DNA of 64,000 nucleotides from JAFDCJ01 sp964527835 (GCA_964527835.1 CAZGNV010000010.1:1-64000), one strand, 5' to 3'. Shown: positions 31,333-40,675, numbered from the stretch's first letter. Numbers and translations: made by a program. Notes: a model not told the origin generated them from the sequence alone.

Positions 31333-32304
31333 ATGATCTATTATCGACGCAAGTCCAGTTGGATAATCAAACTTCCCTGTTTTGCGGCCCTGGCGCTGAG
31401 CGCCTTGTTGCTGTCTGTCCTCGGCTGTCAGACGGTCGAAAAGACCGCCCGGGGCCTTGAAAGGACCGGGCGCAAAGCTGTCCGACCGTTTACCATGGAT
31501 GACCGGGAATTGAAAAGAGTGGTGGGGCTTTTTGATTTTCAAAACAGATCCCTGCGCGAAAGCCGGGATTTTCAAATGGTCTTTCACAAGGGCCTGCCTG
31601 AATACCTGGAAGGCAACTGCGACGGCATCCTCGTGTCGGCCGCCGGCAGTGGCAGCGGGTTTGGACTGCTGAAGGAGCCGCCCCGGCTGGCTTCGGGCCA
31701 GGTCGACAATTTTGCCCTGGCCGTTATCGGCCGCCGGCTCGGTTTGAATGCCATTGTTGTCGGGTCCCTGGACGACATTCGCCTGCTGGATGAACTGCGG
31801 GGAATGCTGTGGGCCAAGGACACCCAGCACCTGGTGCAGGTCTTTATCAGGGTGGAAGTGTTTGACAGTGCCACGGCCACCAAGATTCTCGACGAAACAT
31901 TCGAGCGTCGCATCAAAGTCGACGAACTGGAGTATGACCTGATTAAGGACAACCGGACCATCAAGCTGCCGGAGCTCAATGAAACCCTGCACCAGCTGCT
32001 TGTCGATATCGGCGACAACATCTGCTGGGCGGTCGAAAGCCTGCCCTGGATCGGATTTCTCACCCGCATCGACGGCCAGCGGTTTGTCATCTCTTCGGGA
32101 AGCCGGGTGGGGCTGAAGATCGGGGACGTTCTGGAAGTTTACGACAGCAGCAAGATTATCAAAGGCGTCGGCGGACAGCGCTTTTTCATCCCGGGCTTAA
32201 AAACCGGCGAACTGAAAATCGTGGCCATCAGCGAAAACAGCGCCCAGGCCGAGCGGGTCTCCGGCGAGCAAATCAAAGCCGGCAGCACCGTTCGAAAGAA
32301 ATAA
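31333..32304 (+). CDS. FlgT-C-like outer membrane lipoprotein
   Basis: 323 residues: signal peptide with lipobox LLSVLGC (about residues 26-33), a central domain resembling the CsgG/curli-assembly-like fold in which a nucleotide-free alpha/beta protein recurs (GLFDFQNRS, AVIGRRLGLNAIVVGSL), and a C-terminal segment like FlgT_C (GQRFVISSGSRVGLKIGDVL, FIPGLKTGELKIV). Lipidation would place it in the outer membrane facing the periplasm. No flagellar genes are nearby, so a general envelope role is as likely. Its end overlaps dusB by 32 bases, convergent. Confidence 0.6.
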   Translation: MIYYRRKSSWIIKLPCFAALALSALLLSVLGCQTVEKTARGLERTGRKAVRPFTMDDRELKRVVGLFDFQNRSLRESRDFQMVFHKGLPEYLEGNCDGILVSAAGSGSGFGLLKEPPRLASGQVDNFALAVIGRRLGLNAIVVGSLDDIRLLDELRGMLWAKDTQHLVQVFIRVEVFDSATATKILDETFERRIKVDELEYDLIKDNRTIKLPELNETLHQLLVDIGDNICWAVESLPWIGFLTRIDGQRFVISSGSRVGLKIGDVLEVYDSSKIIKGVGGQRFFIPGLKTGELKIVAISENSAQAERVSGEQIKAGSTVRKK

Positions 32305-33259
32305 GTGACCGCTGGTAGGCGTCGATCAGTTCAAGCCCCTCTTTTTCCGTTGCCAGCTGCTTGATGGCTTGCCGGAAGCGGCTGCTGTGCTGCATGCCCT
32401 TCGCAAACCACCCCAGGCGGCTGCGCATCATGCGACAGGCCCTTTCTTCTCCCAGGTATTGAACGCTGGTTTTCAGATAACGCCGCATCAGGTCGAACCG
32501 CTGCCCGGGGGAGTCGGCAGGCGGCGGGTCACCTTTGAGCCGGCAGAGCACGCGGGCAAAAATGAACGGATTGCCAATGGCCGCCCGGCCGATCATGACG
32601 GCGTCACAGCCGGTCTGCGACAGCATCCTAACGGCGTCATCGCCGCTGCCGATGTCGCCGTTGCCGATGACCGGGATGGAGATGCTTTTTTTTACCATGG
32701 CAATAATGGACCAGTCCGCCTTTCCGGCGAACAGCTGCCGGGCCGAGCGGGGATGCACGCTGACGGCATCCACACCGCAGTCCTGGGCGATTTTGGCGAT
32801 TTCAACCGCTTGCCGGCCGGAAGGGTCCCAGCCGGACCTGATCTTGATGGTCAGCGGGATGCGGACGGCGCGGCGAACCGCCTTGAGCAGGGCCTCGGCG
32901 ATGTCCGGGGTTCGCATCAGGGCGGCGCCGGCGCCGGTTTTGACCACCTTGCGCACGGCACAGCCGAAATTGATGTCCAGGATGTCAGCGCCGCTGGCCT
33001 CCACGATGGCTGCGGCTTGCGCCATGATGTCCGGCCGGGCTCCGAATATCTGCACCGACAGCGGCTTTTCTTCCGGCGCACTGGCGATCATTTTCAGCGT
33101 CTTGTCGGATTTGTAAACCAGGCCATGGCTGCTGACCATTTCCGAACAGACCAGTCCGCAGCCGGCTTCTTTGGCCAGCAGCCGGAAGGGCAGATTGGTG
33201 ATGCCGGCCAGCGGTGCGAGAATCACGTTGTTGTCGAGGGTCAGGGAGCCGATTTGCAT
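32273..33259 (-). CDS. dusB: tRNA-dihydrouridine synthase
   Basis: 328 residues of the Dus family: NVILAPLAGITNLPFRLLAK at the N-terminus, the catalytic cysteine in NFGCAVRKVVKTGAGAALM, KIRSGWD, VHPRSARQLF, and the flavin-binding GNGDIGSGDDA with IGRAAIGNPFIF. It reduces uridine to dihydrouridine in tRNA using FMN and NADPH. DusB is the best subfamily fit by length and motif. Convergent overlap with the lipoprotein gene. Confidence 0.9.
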   Translation of the reverse strand: MQIGSLTLDNNVILAPLAGITNLPFRLLAKEAGCGLVCSEMVSSHGLVYKSDKTLKMIASAPEEKPLSVQIFGARPDIMAQAAAIVEASGADILDINFGCAVRKVVKTGAGAALMRTPDIAEALLKAVRRAVRIPLTIKIRSGWDPSGRQAVEIAKIAQDCGVDAVSVHPRSARQLFAGKADWSIIAMVKKSISIPVIGNGDIGSGDDAVRMLSQTGCDAVMIGRAAIGNPFIFARVLCRLKGDPPPADSPGQRFDLMRRYLKTSVQYLGEERACRMMRSRLGWFAKGMQHSSRFRQAIKQLATEKEGLELIDAYQRSLISFERCCRL

Positions 33260-33350
33260 AAGCCGGATTGTCCGTTGTCCATTGTAGCCAAATTTATACC
33301 TGATAAAGAAAAAGCTTGCAATAAGTCGATTGTATAATTATATAATAATT

Positions 33351-33644
33351 ATGAGAACAATATCATTTGTCTGGCATGCGAAAAAAGCCACCTCAAATTT
33401 AAAGAAGCATCGAATATCCTTTGAAGAAGCCCGAACAGTTTTTTCAGACCCAAATGCAAGGCTGATTTTTGATCCGGAACATTCCGGCAATGAAGACAGA
33501 TTCATCCTTCTTGGAATAAGTGCCGGATTAAGGCTGCTTGTTGTTTGCCACTGTTACATAGAGGATGACATGGTTATTAGAATTATTTCAGCCCGCAAGG
33601 CAAACAAAAATGAACGGAAACAATATGGGAGCTTTTTATTATGA
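33351..33644 (+). CDS. brnT: BrnT-type toxin
   Basis: 97 residues from ATG 33351, with FVWHAKKATSNLKKHRISFE, EARTVFSDP and IRIISARKANKNERKQY, the BrnT RelE-like ribonuclease pattern. It cleaves mRNA during stress. It overlaps the antitoxin gene by four bases. AT-rich promoter DNA precedes it (TTGCAA 33316-33321, TATAAT 33341-33346, spacing 19). Confidence 0.85.
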   Translation: MRTISFVWHAKKATSNLKKHRISFEEARTVFSDPNARLIFDPEHSGNEDRFILLGISAGLRLLVVCHCYIEDDMVIRIISARKANKNERKQYGSFLL

Positions 33645-33853
33645 GAAAAGAATACGATTTTTCAAAATCAGTTAAAAATCCTTATGCCAAGTACCTTAAG
33701 AAGCAGGTAACCCTTCGGCTTGGTGTTGACGTCATCGACTATTTTAAGAACTTGGCCGAGGAAACCGGCGTGCCATACCAGAATCTTATCAACCTGTATC
33801 TGCAGGATTGTGCGCATTCGCGAAAAAAACTGAAATTAAAATGGGCTTCCTGA
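33641..33853 (+). CDS. brnA: BrnA-type antitoxin
   Basis: 70 residues, basic, with the ribbon-helix-helix KKQVTLRLGVDVIDYFKNLA followed by TGVPYQNLINLYL typical of BrnA. It neutralises BrnT and represses the pair. Its last 18 bases overlap the end of the DUF1848 gene on the other strand. Confidence 0.85.
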   Translation: MRKEYDFSKSVKNPYAKYLKKQVTLRLGVDVIDYFKNLAEETGVPYQNLINLYLQDCAHSRKKLKLKWAS

Positions 33854-34732
33854 GATAGGCCTTGATGATGGATTTGCGTAGCAGAACAGGCAGTTGTGAT
33901 AGCACGGCTGGAGCTGGTACGATCCGATATCTTTGGATGCGCTGCAGCCGCAGCCGGCCTTGACCCGCTGGCCGGCATCTTTTTTGAGGCTCAACCCGGC
34001 GCCGTACAATTCCTGCAATAGACCGCCCGGGATGCAGGCACTGCCCGCAACCGCTGAGTGGGCCGGCAGGGCGGCGAGCACTTCTTTTTCGCAGCACAGG
34101 CTCAGGCGGATGCCTTCGGCCTGCAGCTGTTTTTCCATCTCCCCGACAATGGCCGCTTTGCGTTCCAGCGGCGGGTCGACAAAGGCAGGTCCGTTGCGCC
34201 GGGCGGTGCGTTTTCGTATTTTGGGATAATGGTCCATGAAACTGGTGATGCAGCGCTCGATCCCGCAGGCGGCGGCCCTGTGCGCGATGGCCGCAAAATC
34301 TTGCCGGTTATCCTCAATGGCCGCCCCCGGGGTCTGGTAAAAACACAGGGGATCAAAGCGCCAGTTGACGGCCCGGGGTCCGAATCGGTCGCACAGCCAT
34401 GCAAGCTGTCCGAGGCGCTCTTCCAACGGCGGAACGTTGGGTTCCAGCAGGGGAGCATGGGAGTTGATGGTGAAATTGAAAAACAGGTGGTAGCCCATCC
34501 GCTCCAGCTGGCCGGCGTAATCGCCGGCGATGAAGGGACCGAAATTTTTCGACCACAAAACGATGCTGTGGACCTGCTGCGGGGTGGCCGCGACGGTGAA
34601 TACCTTCTGGTTGTACGGGTTGACGACTTTAAAACAGCCTCCGGCCAGCTGCTCCATGAACCAGGGCATGTAAAAGGCCGGGACATCGGTGCGGCGGGAT
34701 GCGGATATCACAATCTTGCAGGGCTTCGACAT
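33836..34732 (-). CDS. DUF1848 protein
   Basis: 298 residues. The N-terminus IVISASRRTDVPAFY and the motifs VHSIVLWSKNFGPF and NFTINSH match DUF1848, a domain of unknown function. The C-terminus carries GCGCSASKDIG, PCYHNCLFCYAN, a cysteine cluster resembling an iron-sulfur or zinc site, as in this family. The CxxxCxxC arrangement (CYHNCLFC) mimics the radical SAM motif but sits at the C-terminus rather than the N-terminus. Function unknown. Confidence 0.75.
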   Translation of the reverse strand: MSKPCKIVISASRRTDVPAFYMPWFMEQLAGGCFKVVNPYNQKVFTVAATPQQVHSIVLWSKNFGPFIAGDYAGQLERMGYHLFFNFTINSHAPLLEPNVPPLEERLGQLAWLCDRFGPRAVNWRFDPLCFYQTPGAAIEDNRQDFAAIAHRAAACGIERCITSFMDHYPKIRKRTARRNGPAFVDPPLERKAAIVGEMEKQLQAEGIRLSLCCEKEVLAALPAHSAVAGSACIPGGLLQELYGAGLSLKKDAGQRVKAGCGCSASKDIGSYQLQPCYHNCLFCYANPSSRPISGSPF

Positions 34733-34778
34733 TCAGGCAAAATAAGGCAATCCGGCTTAGAGCCGTGGGCAGGGTTTT

Positions 34779-35120
34779 CTATCTTTTTTTGATAGCATCC
34801 AGGGAGATGACCTTGGCATTACCGGTGGCCTCCGCGTCGCTGCCAGGACTCTGTTCCTGTCTGGCCGTTTCAGCAGATGGCGCCTGCTGCGGCACAACCA
34901 CTTTTTCCAGCCGCATGCGTTGGCCGTTCATGGTAAATTCTGCACCCTCGATATAGATATCGCGCAAAATCCAGGTGACCATCTGGGGCGGCACTTGCAG
35001 CAGCAGCAGCCGGACGTGATACCAGTCCGGCTTGGAATTCGGCAGGATCTCTTCAATCCGGGCGAAAACCAGCGGTTTATCCTCGAAGTATATCAACACC
35101 AGGTCGTTTTCTGCAGCCAT
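34779..35120 (-). CDS. Hypothetical conserved soluble protein
   Basis: Not recognised; 113 residues from ATG 35120. The N-terminal 75 residues are beta-rich (LVLIYFEDKPLVFARIEEIL, WYHVRLLLLQVPPQMVTWIL), the rest is a glutamine/alanine/glutamate-rich linker ending ISLDAIKKR. Proteins of this type appear restricted to deltaproteobacteria as far as I recall. No function can be given. Confidence 0.55.
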   Translation of the reverse strand: MAAENDLVLIYFEDKPLVFARIEEILPNSKPDWYHVRLLLLQVPPQMVTWILRDIYIEGAEFTMNGQRMRLEKVVVPQQAPSAETARQEQSPGSDAEATGNAKVISLDAIKKR

Positions 35121-35312
35121 GGGCTTAATTTCCAGTTTCCTTAAATTACCATATCCAGTCAATCCGATCTGATTTTTTCCAGTATAAATTAGAATCCATT
35201 TCCTTGCAGATCACAAAGATATTGAATTTTTGCGCCTAAATCAATAAAAACCTTTTAATTTTCCATCGTCCGGCATAAATACAGTGAGAAAATCGCACTT
35301 TTCAGGAGGCCC

Positions 35313-36743
35313 ATGAACGCAACAAATTCAGCCGAAGCCATCCGGCAAGTGACGACTCAGATTGATCAGCTTTTCCATGCCCGCTCGGTGGCGGTCGTCG
35401 GTGTTCCCCGGGAAATGAAGACCGGCAAATTGTTTTTAATGGCCCTTCTGGACCAGGGGTTCGACGGCCGCATTTTTCCGGTCAATCCCCGGGCCAAAGA
35501 GATCGACGGCCTCAAGGCCTACCCCAGTGTTGCCGCCATCGAAGAGCCGGTGGATCTGGCGATCATCCTGGTGCCCAGCCACAGCGCCCTGGAGGTGGTT
35601 CGACAGTGTGCCGCCAAGGGGGTCAAAGGGGCCGTGCTGTTTACCGCCGGCTTCCGGGAAACCGGAACCCGCCAGGGACGGGATCTCGAACGGGAGCTGG
35701 TCCGGACGGCCCGTGCGGGCCGGATGCGCCTGATCGGCCCCAACGGCATGGGGCTTTACAGCCCGAAAACCGGGCTGTCTTTTTTTCCGGGAATGTCCAG
35801 CAAGCCCGGGCCGGTGGGAATGATCTCCCACAGCGGCTCGTTGACGAACATTCTCGGCCGCATGGCCGGCCAGCGGGGCATCCGCTTCAGCAAGGTCGTC
35901 AGCTCCGGAAATGAATGCGACCTGACGGCTGCTGATTTTTTGGCCTACCTGGGCAGCGATCCGGATACCGGCCTGATCGGTGCGTATATCGAGGGCATTA
36001 AAAATGGGCCCTGTTTCATCCACGCCCTGCGGCAGGCCTCACTGCAAAAACCGGTGATCATGTGGAAGGTGGGCCTGACCGCCGAAGGGTCCCGGGCCAG
36101 CGCTTCCCATACCGGGGCAATGGCGGCAGCCCCGCAAATATGGCGAGGCGTGCTGCGCCAGACAGGGGCCATACCGGTGGCGGGTTTCGAGGCGCTGGTG
36201 GACGCGTTGATGGGATTTTCCCTGCTGCCGGCCGAGCCGGGAAATCGCATGGCGATCATTTCCGGCCCCGGCGGGCTGGCGGTGTCGGCGGCCGAGGCCT
36301 GCGGCCGGCAGGGAATCCGTCTGGCCGATCTTTCATCCGCCACGCGCTGCGAACTGGCACCGGTAGTGGCTGCGACCGGGACCAGCCTGCGCAATCCGGT
36401 AGATGTCAGCCTGGAAGCGCATTTTAACCTGGAGGTGTTTTTCCACACCGCCCGCACTCTGTCCCGGGATCCGGGAGTTGACGCCGTCATGATCATCGGG
36501 TGCGGGCTGACCCCCGAGGCAAACGGCCAGTACACGCAGGGGTTGATCCAGGTGTACCGGGATTTCAAAAAACCCATCCTGGCGGTAAAAATACCCGGCT
36601 TTGAGCTCGAATATGCGCAGCAGTTGTGCGAAAATGGGATCGCCTTTTTTGATTCCGCCGAACGCGCCGTCCACACCTATGCCCTGGCAATACGCTATGC
36701 GGCCTGGCGTCGACAACGCTTGCCTGCAAATATCGGGTTGTGA
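35313..36743 (+). CDS. NDP-forming acyl-CoA synthetase-like protein, alpha part only
   Basis: 476 residues: CoA-binding Rossmann domain (AVVGVPREMKTGKLFL, FPVNPRAKEIDG), then two succinyl-CoA-synthetase-like ligase domains with GMISHSGSLT and the phospho-histidine region ASASHTGAMA. In acetate-CoA ligase (ADP-forming) this alpha part works with an ATP-grasp beta part, fused or beside it. No ATP-grasp domain follows here, so the partner must be elsewhere or lost. It would make or use acyl-CoA with nucleotide energy. Confidence 0.75.
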   Translation: MNATNSAEAIRQVTTQIDQLFHARSVAVVGVPREMKTGKLFLMALLDQGFDGRIFPVNPRAKEIDGLKAYPSVAAIEEPVDLAIILVPSHSALEVVRQCAAKGVKGAVLFTAGFRETGTRQGRDLERELVRTARAGRMRLIGPNGMGLYSPKTGLSFFPGMSSKPGPVGMISHSGSLTNILGRMAGQRGIRFSKVVSSGNECDLTAADFLAYLGSDPDTGLIGAYIEGIKNGPCFIHALRQASLQKPVIMWKVGLTAEGSRASASHTGAMAAAPQIWRGVLRQTGAIPVAGFEALVDALMGFSLLPAEPGNRMAIISGPGGLAVSAAEACGRQGIRLADLSSATRCELAPVVAATGTSLRNPVDVSLEAHFNLEVFFHTARTLSRDPGVDAVMIIGCGLTPEANGQYTQGLIQVYRDFKKPILAVKIPGFELEYAQQLCENGIAFFDSAERAVHTYALAIRYAAWRRQRLPANIGL

Positions 36744-36792
36744 TTGACCGCAGACTGACGCCGACGAACGCAGAAATTTATCGCTACATTTT

Positions 36793-36822
36793 TTGACAAA
36801 TATGCCGATATCATTCTATAAT
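36793..36822 (+). promoter_or_regulatory. Sigma70 promoter of TPR gene
   Basis: TTGACA (36793-36798), 18-base spacer, TATAAT (36817-36822), then CAGGAGGG and ATG 36855. Confidence 0.75.
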
Positions 36823-36854
36823 GTAAAAAATTGCTGCTGCCAGGAGGGAAATCC

Positions 36855-37445
36855 ATGAAAAAAATATCCGCATTTTTCATCTTTTTTATCGTCGCGGCGG
36901 CGCTGGTCGTGTGGATGGGTCTTGCAATGCCGGCCGCCGCCCAAAAGACGGCACCGGATGAAAAAACATCCGGAACGATAATTACACTGGAATCCAACGC
37001 CCGGCCGCAGCCAGCCGAAACCCGCACTGACAAAACGACGCCATCGCCTTTAGCAGACCAGTCAGAAGCTGCAAAAAAGCCGACCGCTGCGCAAAAAAGT
37101 GCGGACTACTGGTTTAACCGGGGCGCGCTTTGCGCCACATACGGCAATGACAAGGCGGCGATCCGCTACTTTCAGAAAGCCCTTTCCCTCGATCCGCAAA
37201 AAAGCGGCGCCTATTTTTCACAGGGCATCTCCTATGGCCAGCTGGGGCAGTATACCCGCGCCATTGCGTTGATCGACAAGGCCCTCGAGCTGGATCCCGA
37301 AAACGGCCTGTATTATTACGGCCGCGGCCGGGTTTACCTGCTGGCAAAAGACAGGGACAAGGCCCTGGCTGATTTTAAAAAGGCCGCCGCGCTGGATGAC
37401 GAAGATGCCCAGGCCTACCTGCAGCGCATCGCCCAGACTCCCTAA
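36855..37445 (+). CDS. Periplasmic TPR protein
   Basis: 196 residues. ATG 36855 follows AGGAGGG. A signal peptide or N-terminal anchor (about residues 3-28, ending AMPAAAQ) leads to a variable proline/threonine-rich linker and then three tetratricopeptide repeats (about residues 85-190, for example DKAAIRYFQKALSLDPQKSG and YTRAIALIDKALELDPENGL). TPR proteins hold protein complexes together. The client is unknown; it stands alone with its own strong promoter. Confidence 0.75.
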   Translation: MKKISAFFIFFIVAAALVVWMGLAMPAAAQKTAPDEKTSGTIITLESNARPQPAETRTDKTTPSPLADQSEAAKKPTAAQKSADYWFNRGALCATYGNDKAAIRYFQKALSLDPQKSGAYFSQGISYGQLGQYTRAIALIDKALELDPENGLYYYGRGRVYLLAKDRDKALADFKKAAALDDEDAQAYLQRIAQTP

Positions 37446-37506
37446 ATCAAGTGTCCATCCAATAACAGTGCATGGTGCTAATAGGTTTCTAATTAATAAA
37501 TGAGGA

Positions 37507-37611
37507 TTTTTTTCGTTGGGCGAGGCCGCACAAGGGTTTGAGGCGAGACGTACATTGGCGTACGTCGCAGCCACAAACCCGCGGAGAACAAAGCACAGCG
37601 GAAAAAAGACC
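37507..37611. repeat. Palindromic element of about 105 bp
   Basis: Arms TTTTTTTCGTTG and CAGCGGAAAAAA, GGGTTTG and CAAACCC, ACGTAC and GTACGT nest around a four-base centre near 37,559. The element would fold into one long imperfect hairpin. It lies between the TPR gene and the convergent large gene and may act as a two-way terminator as well as a repeat. Confidence 0.6.
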
Positions 37612-37613
37612 AT

Positions 37614-40586
37614 TTATGGATGGAAACCAGGTAATATTACCGCCCTCGAGTGCTTCCCCTCGATCTTGATGGTCAGCGGCGCCTCCAGCCTTACATGCTT
37701 CAGGTAGGTGGTCTGGCTTTCAACCGGCAGGGCCTGCAGCCACTGCCAGTTGATAAAATCCTCGCTGTTTGCGGAGATGGTCAGATAGCTGATGCCCAGG
37801 GAGGTGATGTTATGGAAGAAATGCGATCCCTGGGATGGGTCGGCCTTCAACGTTTCGGTGGCCGTTTCGATCATGGCGCTCACCCCCGAAATATCCTGCC
37901 AGGCCACCGGGATGCCCAGCCAGCGGTCGGCCGAGCCCCACCGTCCCGGTCCGATGAGCAGGTATTTGCGCTTTTGCTGGACCAGCTGGCCGTTCAGGCG
38001 GCTGATTTCAGCCGCGATGTCCACGGTCCGGGCCGGGTCAAACCTGTCGGGATCCACAAAGACGATATCGGCGATCTCCCGGTTGACACCGTTTCCCAGG
38101 GCCATGGTGGAATAGCAAACCGCGGCCGACAGATCATCCGGACCGATCTCGACATCCATCTGGTCCCGGCTCACCCCCATGGGACGGATCTGAAGCAGGT
38201 CAAATGAAGGGTTGCCGTCATCCGGTGGAAACAGATTGACCGCGAATTCGATTTCCACCGGGCATCCCATCCCCCGGCGGCCGATATCAAGGATTTCGCA
38301 CAACAGGGATGCCAGGGGCAAAGATTGGTGTTTGAGCACGTTGGCGAATGTCAGCACCGGATATCCGTTGGGGTGGGCTCCATCCCGGATTCGGTGGTCC
38401 TGGGGAGAATATGAGCTGCACAGGGTTTTTACCGCCGGGTGGTTCCGGGCTTCGTCAATTTCGAGCCTTACCAGGGCAGGATCTTTGTCGGCGGTGAATT
38501 TTACCGGGGTTGAGGCCATTTTCAGGGCATAAAAAAAGCGCTGGGCGTTTTTAAGAATATCGTCCACCGTGGAAAACTGGGGCAGCAGTTGGGGGTAGCG
38601 CGGGGAAAAACGCAGCGAAACACCCCCCTCCACCACGGTTTTGCCCAACCCCAGGGCAATGTGAGCGATGCCTTCTTCGGGCTTCATGTGGGCGATGGGA
38701 TAAAAATTATAGGACTGGGCCACCCCGGAGATGGCCGGGTAATAAAGGTCTTCCCAGCGCGCTCCGGTCAACTGCTGGACGAGGACCGCCATTTTTTCAT
38801 CCTCGAGGCGATGAAATGTGCTGCGGGCGTATGCCTTGGGGCTTTCATAGTAAGTGGAAGCATAAACCATCTTGACGGCGGCAGCCAGCTGCTCAAGCCT
38901 GACGGCTTCATCGGGATGGTTGTTGGGCAGCATGTAGGTCGCGTATATCCCCGCAAAGGGCTGAAACTGCGCATCTTCCAGCAGGCTGGACGAGCGCACG
39001 GCCAGCGGATAGCGGTAGTGGTGCACAAACAGCTCCAGGCTGCTTCGCAGCCACTGCGGCAATTTGGCGGCCAGAAACAGGCTGGCGATTTTCTCGTCTT
39101 CCACATCGGCGGTAGCCAGCTCCTTGAGATCGTTCTCCCCGATAAAGGCATCAAAGCCTTCGGTGGACAGCACCAGGGATTTTGGCACCCGGATGTCAAT
39201 GCCCTTGAATTTTTCCTGCAAATGCGGGTGGCTCTTGAGCTGGGTGGCAATAAAGGCCAGCCCCCGGGCCTTGCCGCCGAGAGATCCCTTGCCGACTTTG
39301 ACAAAGTCGGCGTCCGGATCAAAGGTGCCGGGCGTCAGCTCGGTGATCAGTCCTTTCTGGCGGCCCTTGCGGCGTTCGTGGATGCAGTCGATCAGGTATT
39401 TTTTCAAATCGCCGGCACTGGGAAAGTCACTGACCTTGACCGGTTTGAGCTTGGAGGCCAGCATCACCTCGGAGCGTGCCATCAGCCAGCTGGAAAAATG
39501 ATTGCGCTGGCCGTGGTAATAAATGGATTCGTCGGGAATGGTGGGAAGGGTCATTTCCATTTCCCGCAGGTTGGATACCCGGGCAATTTCCCGGCCGTCG
39601 GGATAGCGGAAGACGAAATCGCCAAAACCCAGGTAATTGATAAAAAAGCTGCGGATTTCCGAATGCAGGGCCGGGGAGTTCTTGTTTAAAAAGACGGCCG
39701 GAATTTCATGGGCCCGCTGGCGGTTGGATTCTTCCGAACTGAGATTGAGAAGCGGCAGGTCCGGGTTTTCCTCGCGGATCATGGACAGCAGGGAAAAGCC
39801 GGCCTGGTCGTCCATTTTGCCGTTGCGCGGAAAGCGCACATCGGAAAACACGCTGAGCAGGTAGGGCTGGTATTTTCGGTACAGCGCCACCGCTTCCTCA
39901 TAGTTTTCAGCCACCAGGATTTTGGGACGCGCCCGCATTCTCAGGATCCGGTGCTCATCATTGACCGACTCTTCCATCACCGCCTGGGTCTGGGTGACGA
40001 TTTCCTTGTAGAGCAGCGGCAGCAGGGAAGAATAGTAAATGGGCGAGTCTTCCACCAGGATGATCACCCGCACCCGGGCCCGCTGGGTGTCATAGGCCAC
40101 GTTCATGGAGTCTTCGAGATTCTTGATCAGGGCCAGCAAAAGATCGGAATTGCCGTACCAGACGTAGACCCGGTCGATGGATTTGCGGTCGGTTTCGCGG
40201 CGCTCCAGCAGGTGTTTGCTGGTGTTCTGGATCATCAGGTAAACCGGGACATCGGAGTACAGGTCTTTTATTTTACGGCCCAGGACATAGGCATCGATTT
40301 CGTCGACTTGGGGCATGGTAATGACCAGGTCGAATTTTTTTTTGGCCAGGGCTTCCAGGGCCGCCTCGGCGCTGGAAACCCAGGTCAGCATGGGGGGGCG
40401 CGACAGGTTCAGACCGCGGTATTCATAAATGATGCGTTCGGCCAGCCGGCCTTCTTCTTCCATGATAAAAGCTTCGTACGGGCTCGAGACCAGCAGGATG
40501 TCGGTAACCTTTTTGGCCATCAACTCATGGAACACCTTGAAGGAAAGGTCAAAGTCCTGTGAGCTGTCTGTGTTGGTGGTGTACAT
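37614..40586 (-). CDS. Receiver-like plus PEP-synthase-like large protein
   Basis: 990 residues. Residues about 1-330 hold two divergent CheY-like domains (ILLVSSPYEAFIMEEEGRLA and VIILVEDSPIYYSSLLPLL, SVFSDVRFPRNGKMD). Residues about 430-850 resemble the nucleotide-binding N-terminal domain of PEP synthase/PPDK (GKGSLGGKARGLAFIATQL, PLAVRSSSLLEDAQFQPFAG). The phospho-histidine and PEP-binding domains of those enzymes are missing. It may be a signalling phosphotransferase or a regulator that binds ATP, but no family name carries a known function. Alone on the reverse strand. Confidence 0.65.
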   Translation of the reverse strand: MYTTNTDSSQDFDLSFKVFHELMAKKVTDILLVSSPYEAFIMEEEGRLAERIIYEYRGLNLSRPPMLTWVSSAEAALEALAKKKFDLVITMPQVDEIDAYVLGRKIKDLYSDVPVYLMIQNTSKHLLERRETDRKSIDRVYVWYGNSDLLLALIKNLEDSMNVAYDTQRARVRVIILVEDSPIYYSSLLPLLYKEIVTQTQAVMEESVNDEHRILRMRARPKILVAENYEEAVALYRKYQPYLLSVFSDVRFPRNGKMDDQAGFSLLSMIREENPDLPLLNLSSEESNRQRAHEIPAVFLNKNSPALHSEIRSFFINYLGFGDFVFRYPDGREIARVSNLREMEMTLPTIPDESIYYHGQRNHFSSWLMARSEVMLASKLKPVKVSDFPSAGDLKKYLIDCIHERRKGRQKGLITELTPGTFDPDADFVKVGKGSLGGKARGLAFIATQLKSHPHLQEKFKGIDIRVPKSLVLSTEGFDAFIGENDLKELATADVEDEKIASLFLAAKLPQWLRSSLELFVHHYRYPLAVRSSSLLEDAQFQPFAGIYATYMLPNNHPDEAVRLEQLAAAVKMVYASTYYESPKAYARSTFHRLEDEKMAVLVQQLTGARWEDLYYPAISGVAQSYNFYPIAHMKPEEGIAHIALGLGKTVVEGGVSLRFSPRYPQLLPQFSTVDDILKNAQRFFYALKMASTPVKFTADKDPALVRLEIDEARNHPAVKTLCSSYSPQDHRIRDGAHPNGYPVLTFANVLKHQSLPLASLLCEILDIGRRGMGCPVEIEFAVNLFPPDDGNPSFDLLQIRPMGVSRDQMDVEIGPDDLSAAVCYSTMALGNGVNREIADIVFVDPDRFDPARTVDIAAEISRLNGQLVQQKRKYLLIGPGRWGSADRWLGIPVAWQDISGVSAMIETATETLKADPSQGSHFFHNITSLGISYLTISANSEDFINWQWLQALPVESQTTYLKHVRLEAPLTIKIEGKHSRAVILPGFHP

Positions 40587-40605
40587 AATAAAATCAAGGC
40601 TCAGG

Positions 40606-40675
40606 GTGAACAGGGTCCAAGGTTCAAGGGGCGCTGACGCGCCGGGTACATGGTACAGGGTTCGAAGGGTAAAAG
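40606..40675. repeat. Heptad repeat with GGCGC hairpin, copy 4
   Basis: GGTCCAAGGTTCAAGG units flank a GGCGC-TGAC-GCGCC stem (40630-40643), then GGTACATGGTACAGGGTTCG type units follow. Confidence 0.7.
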
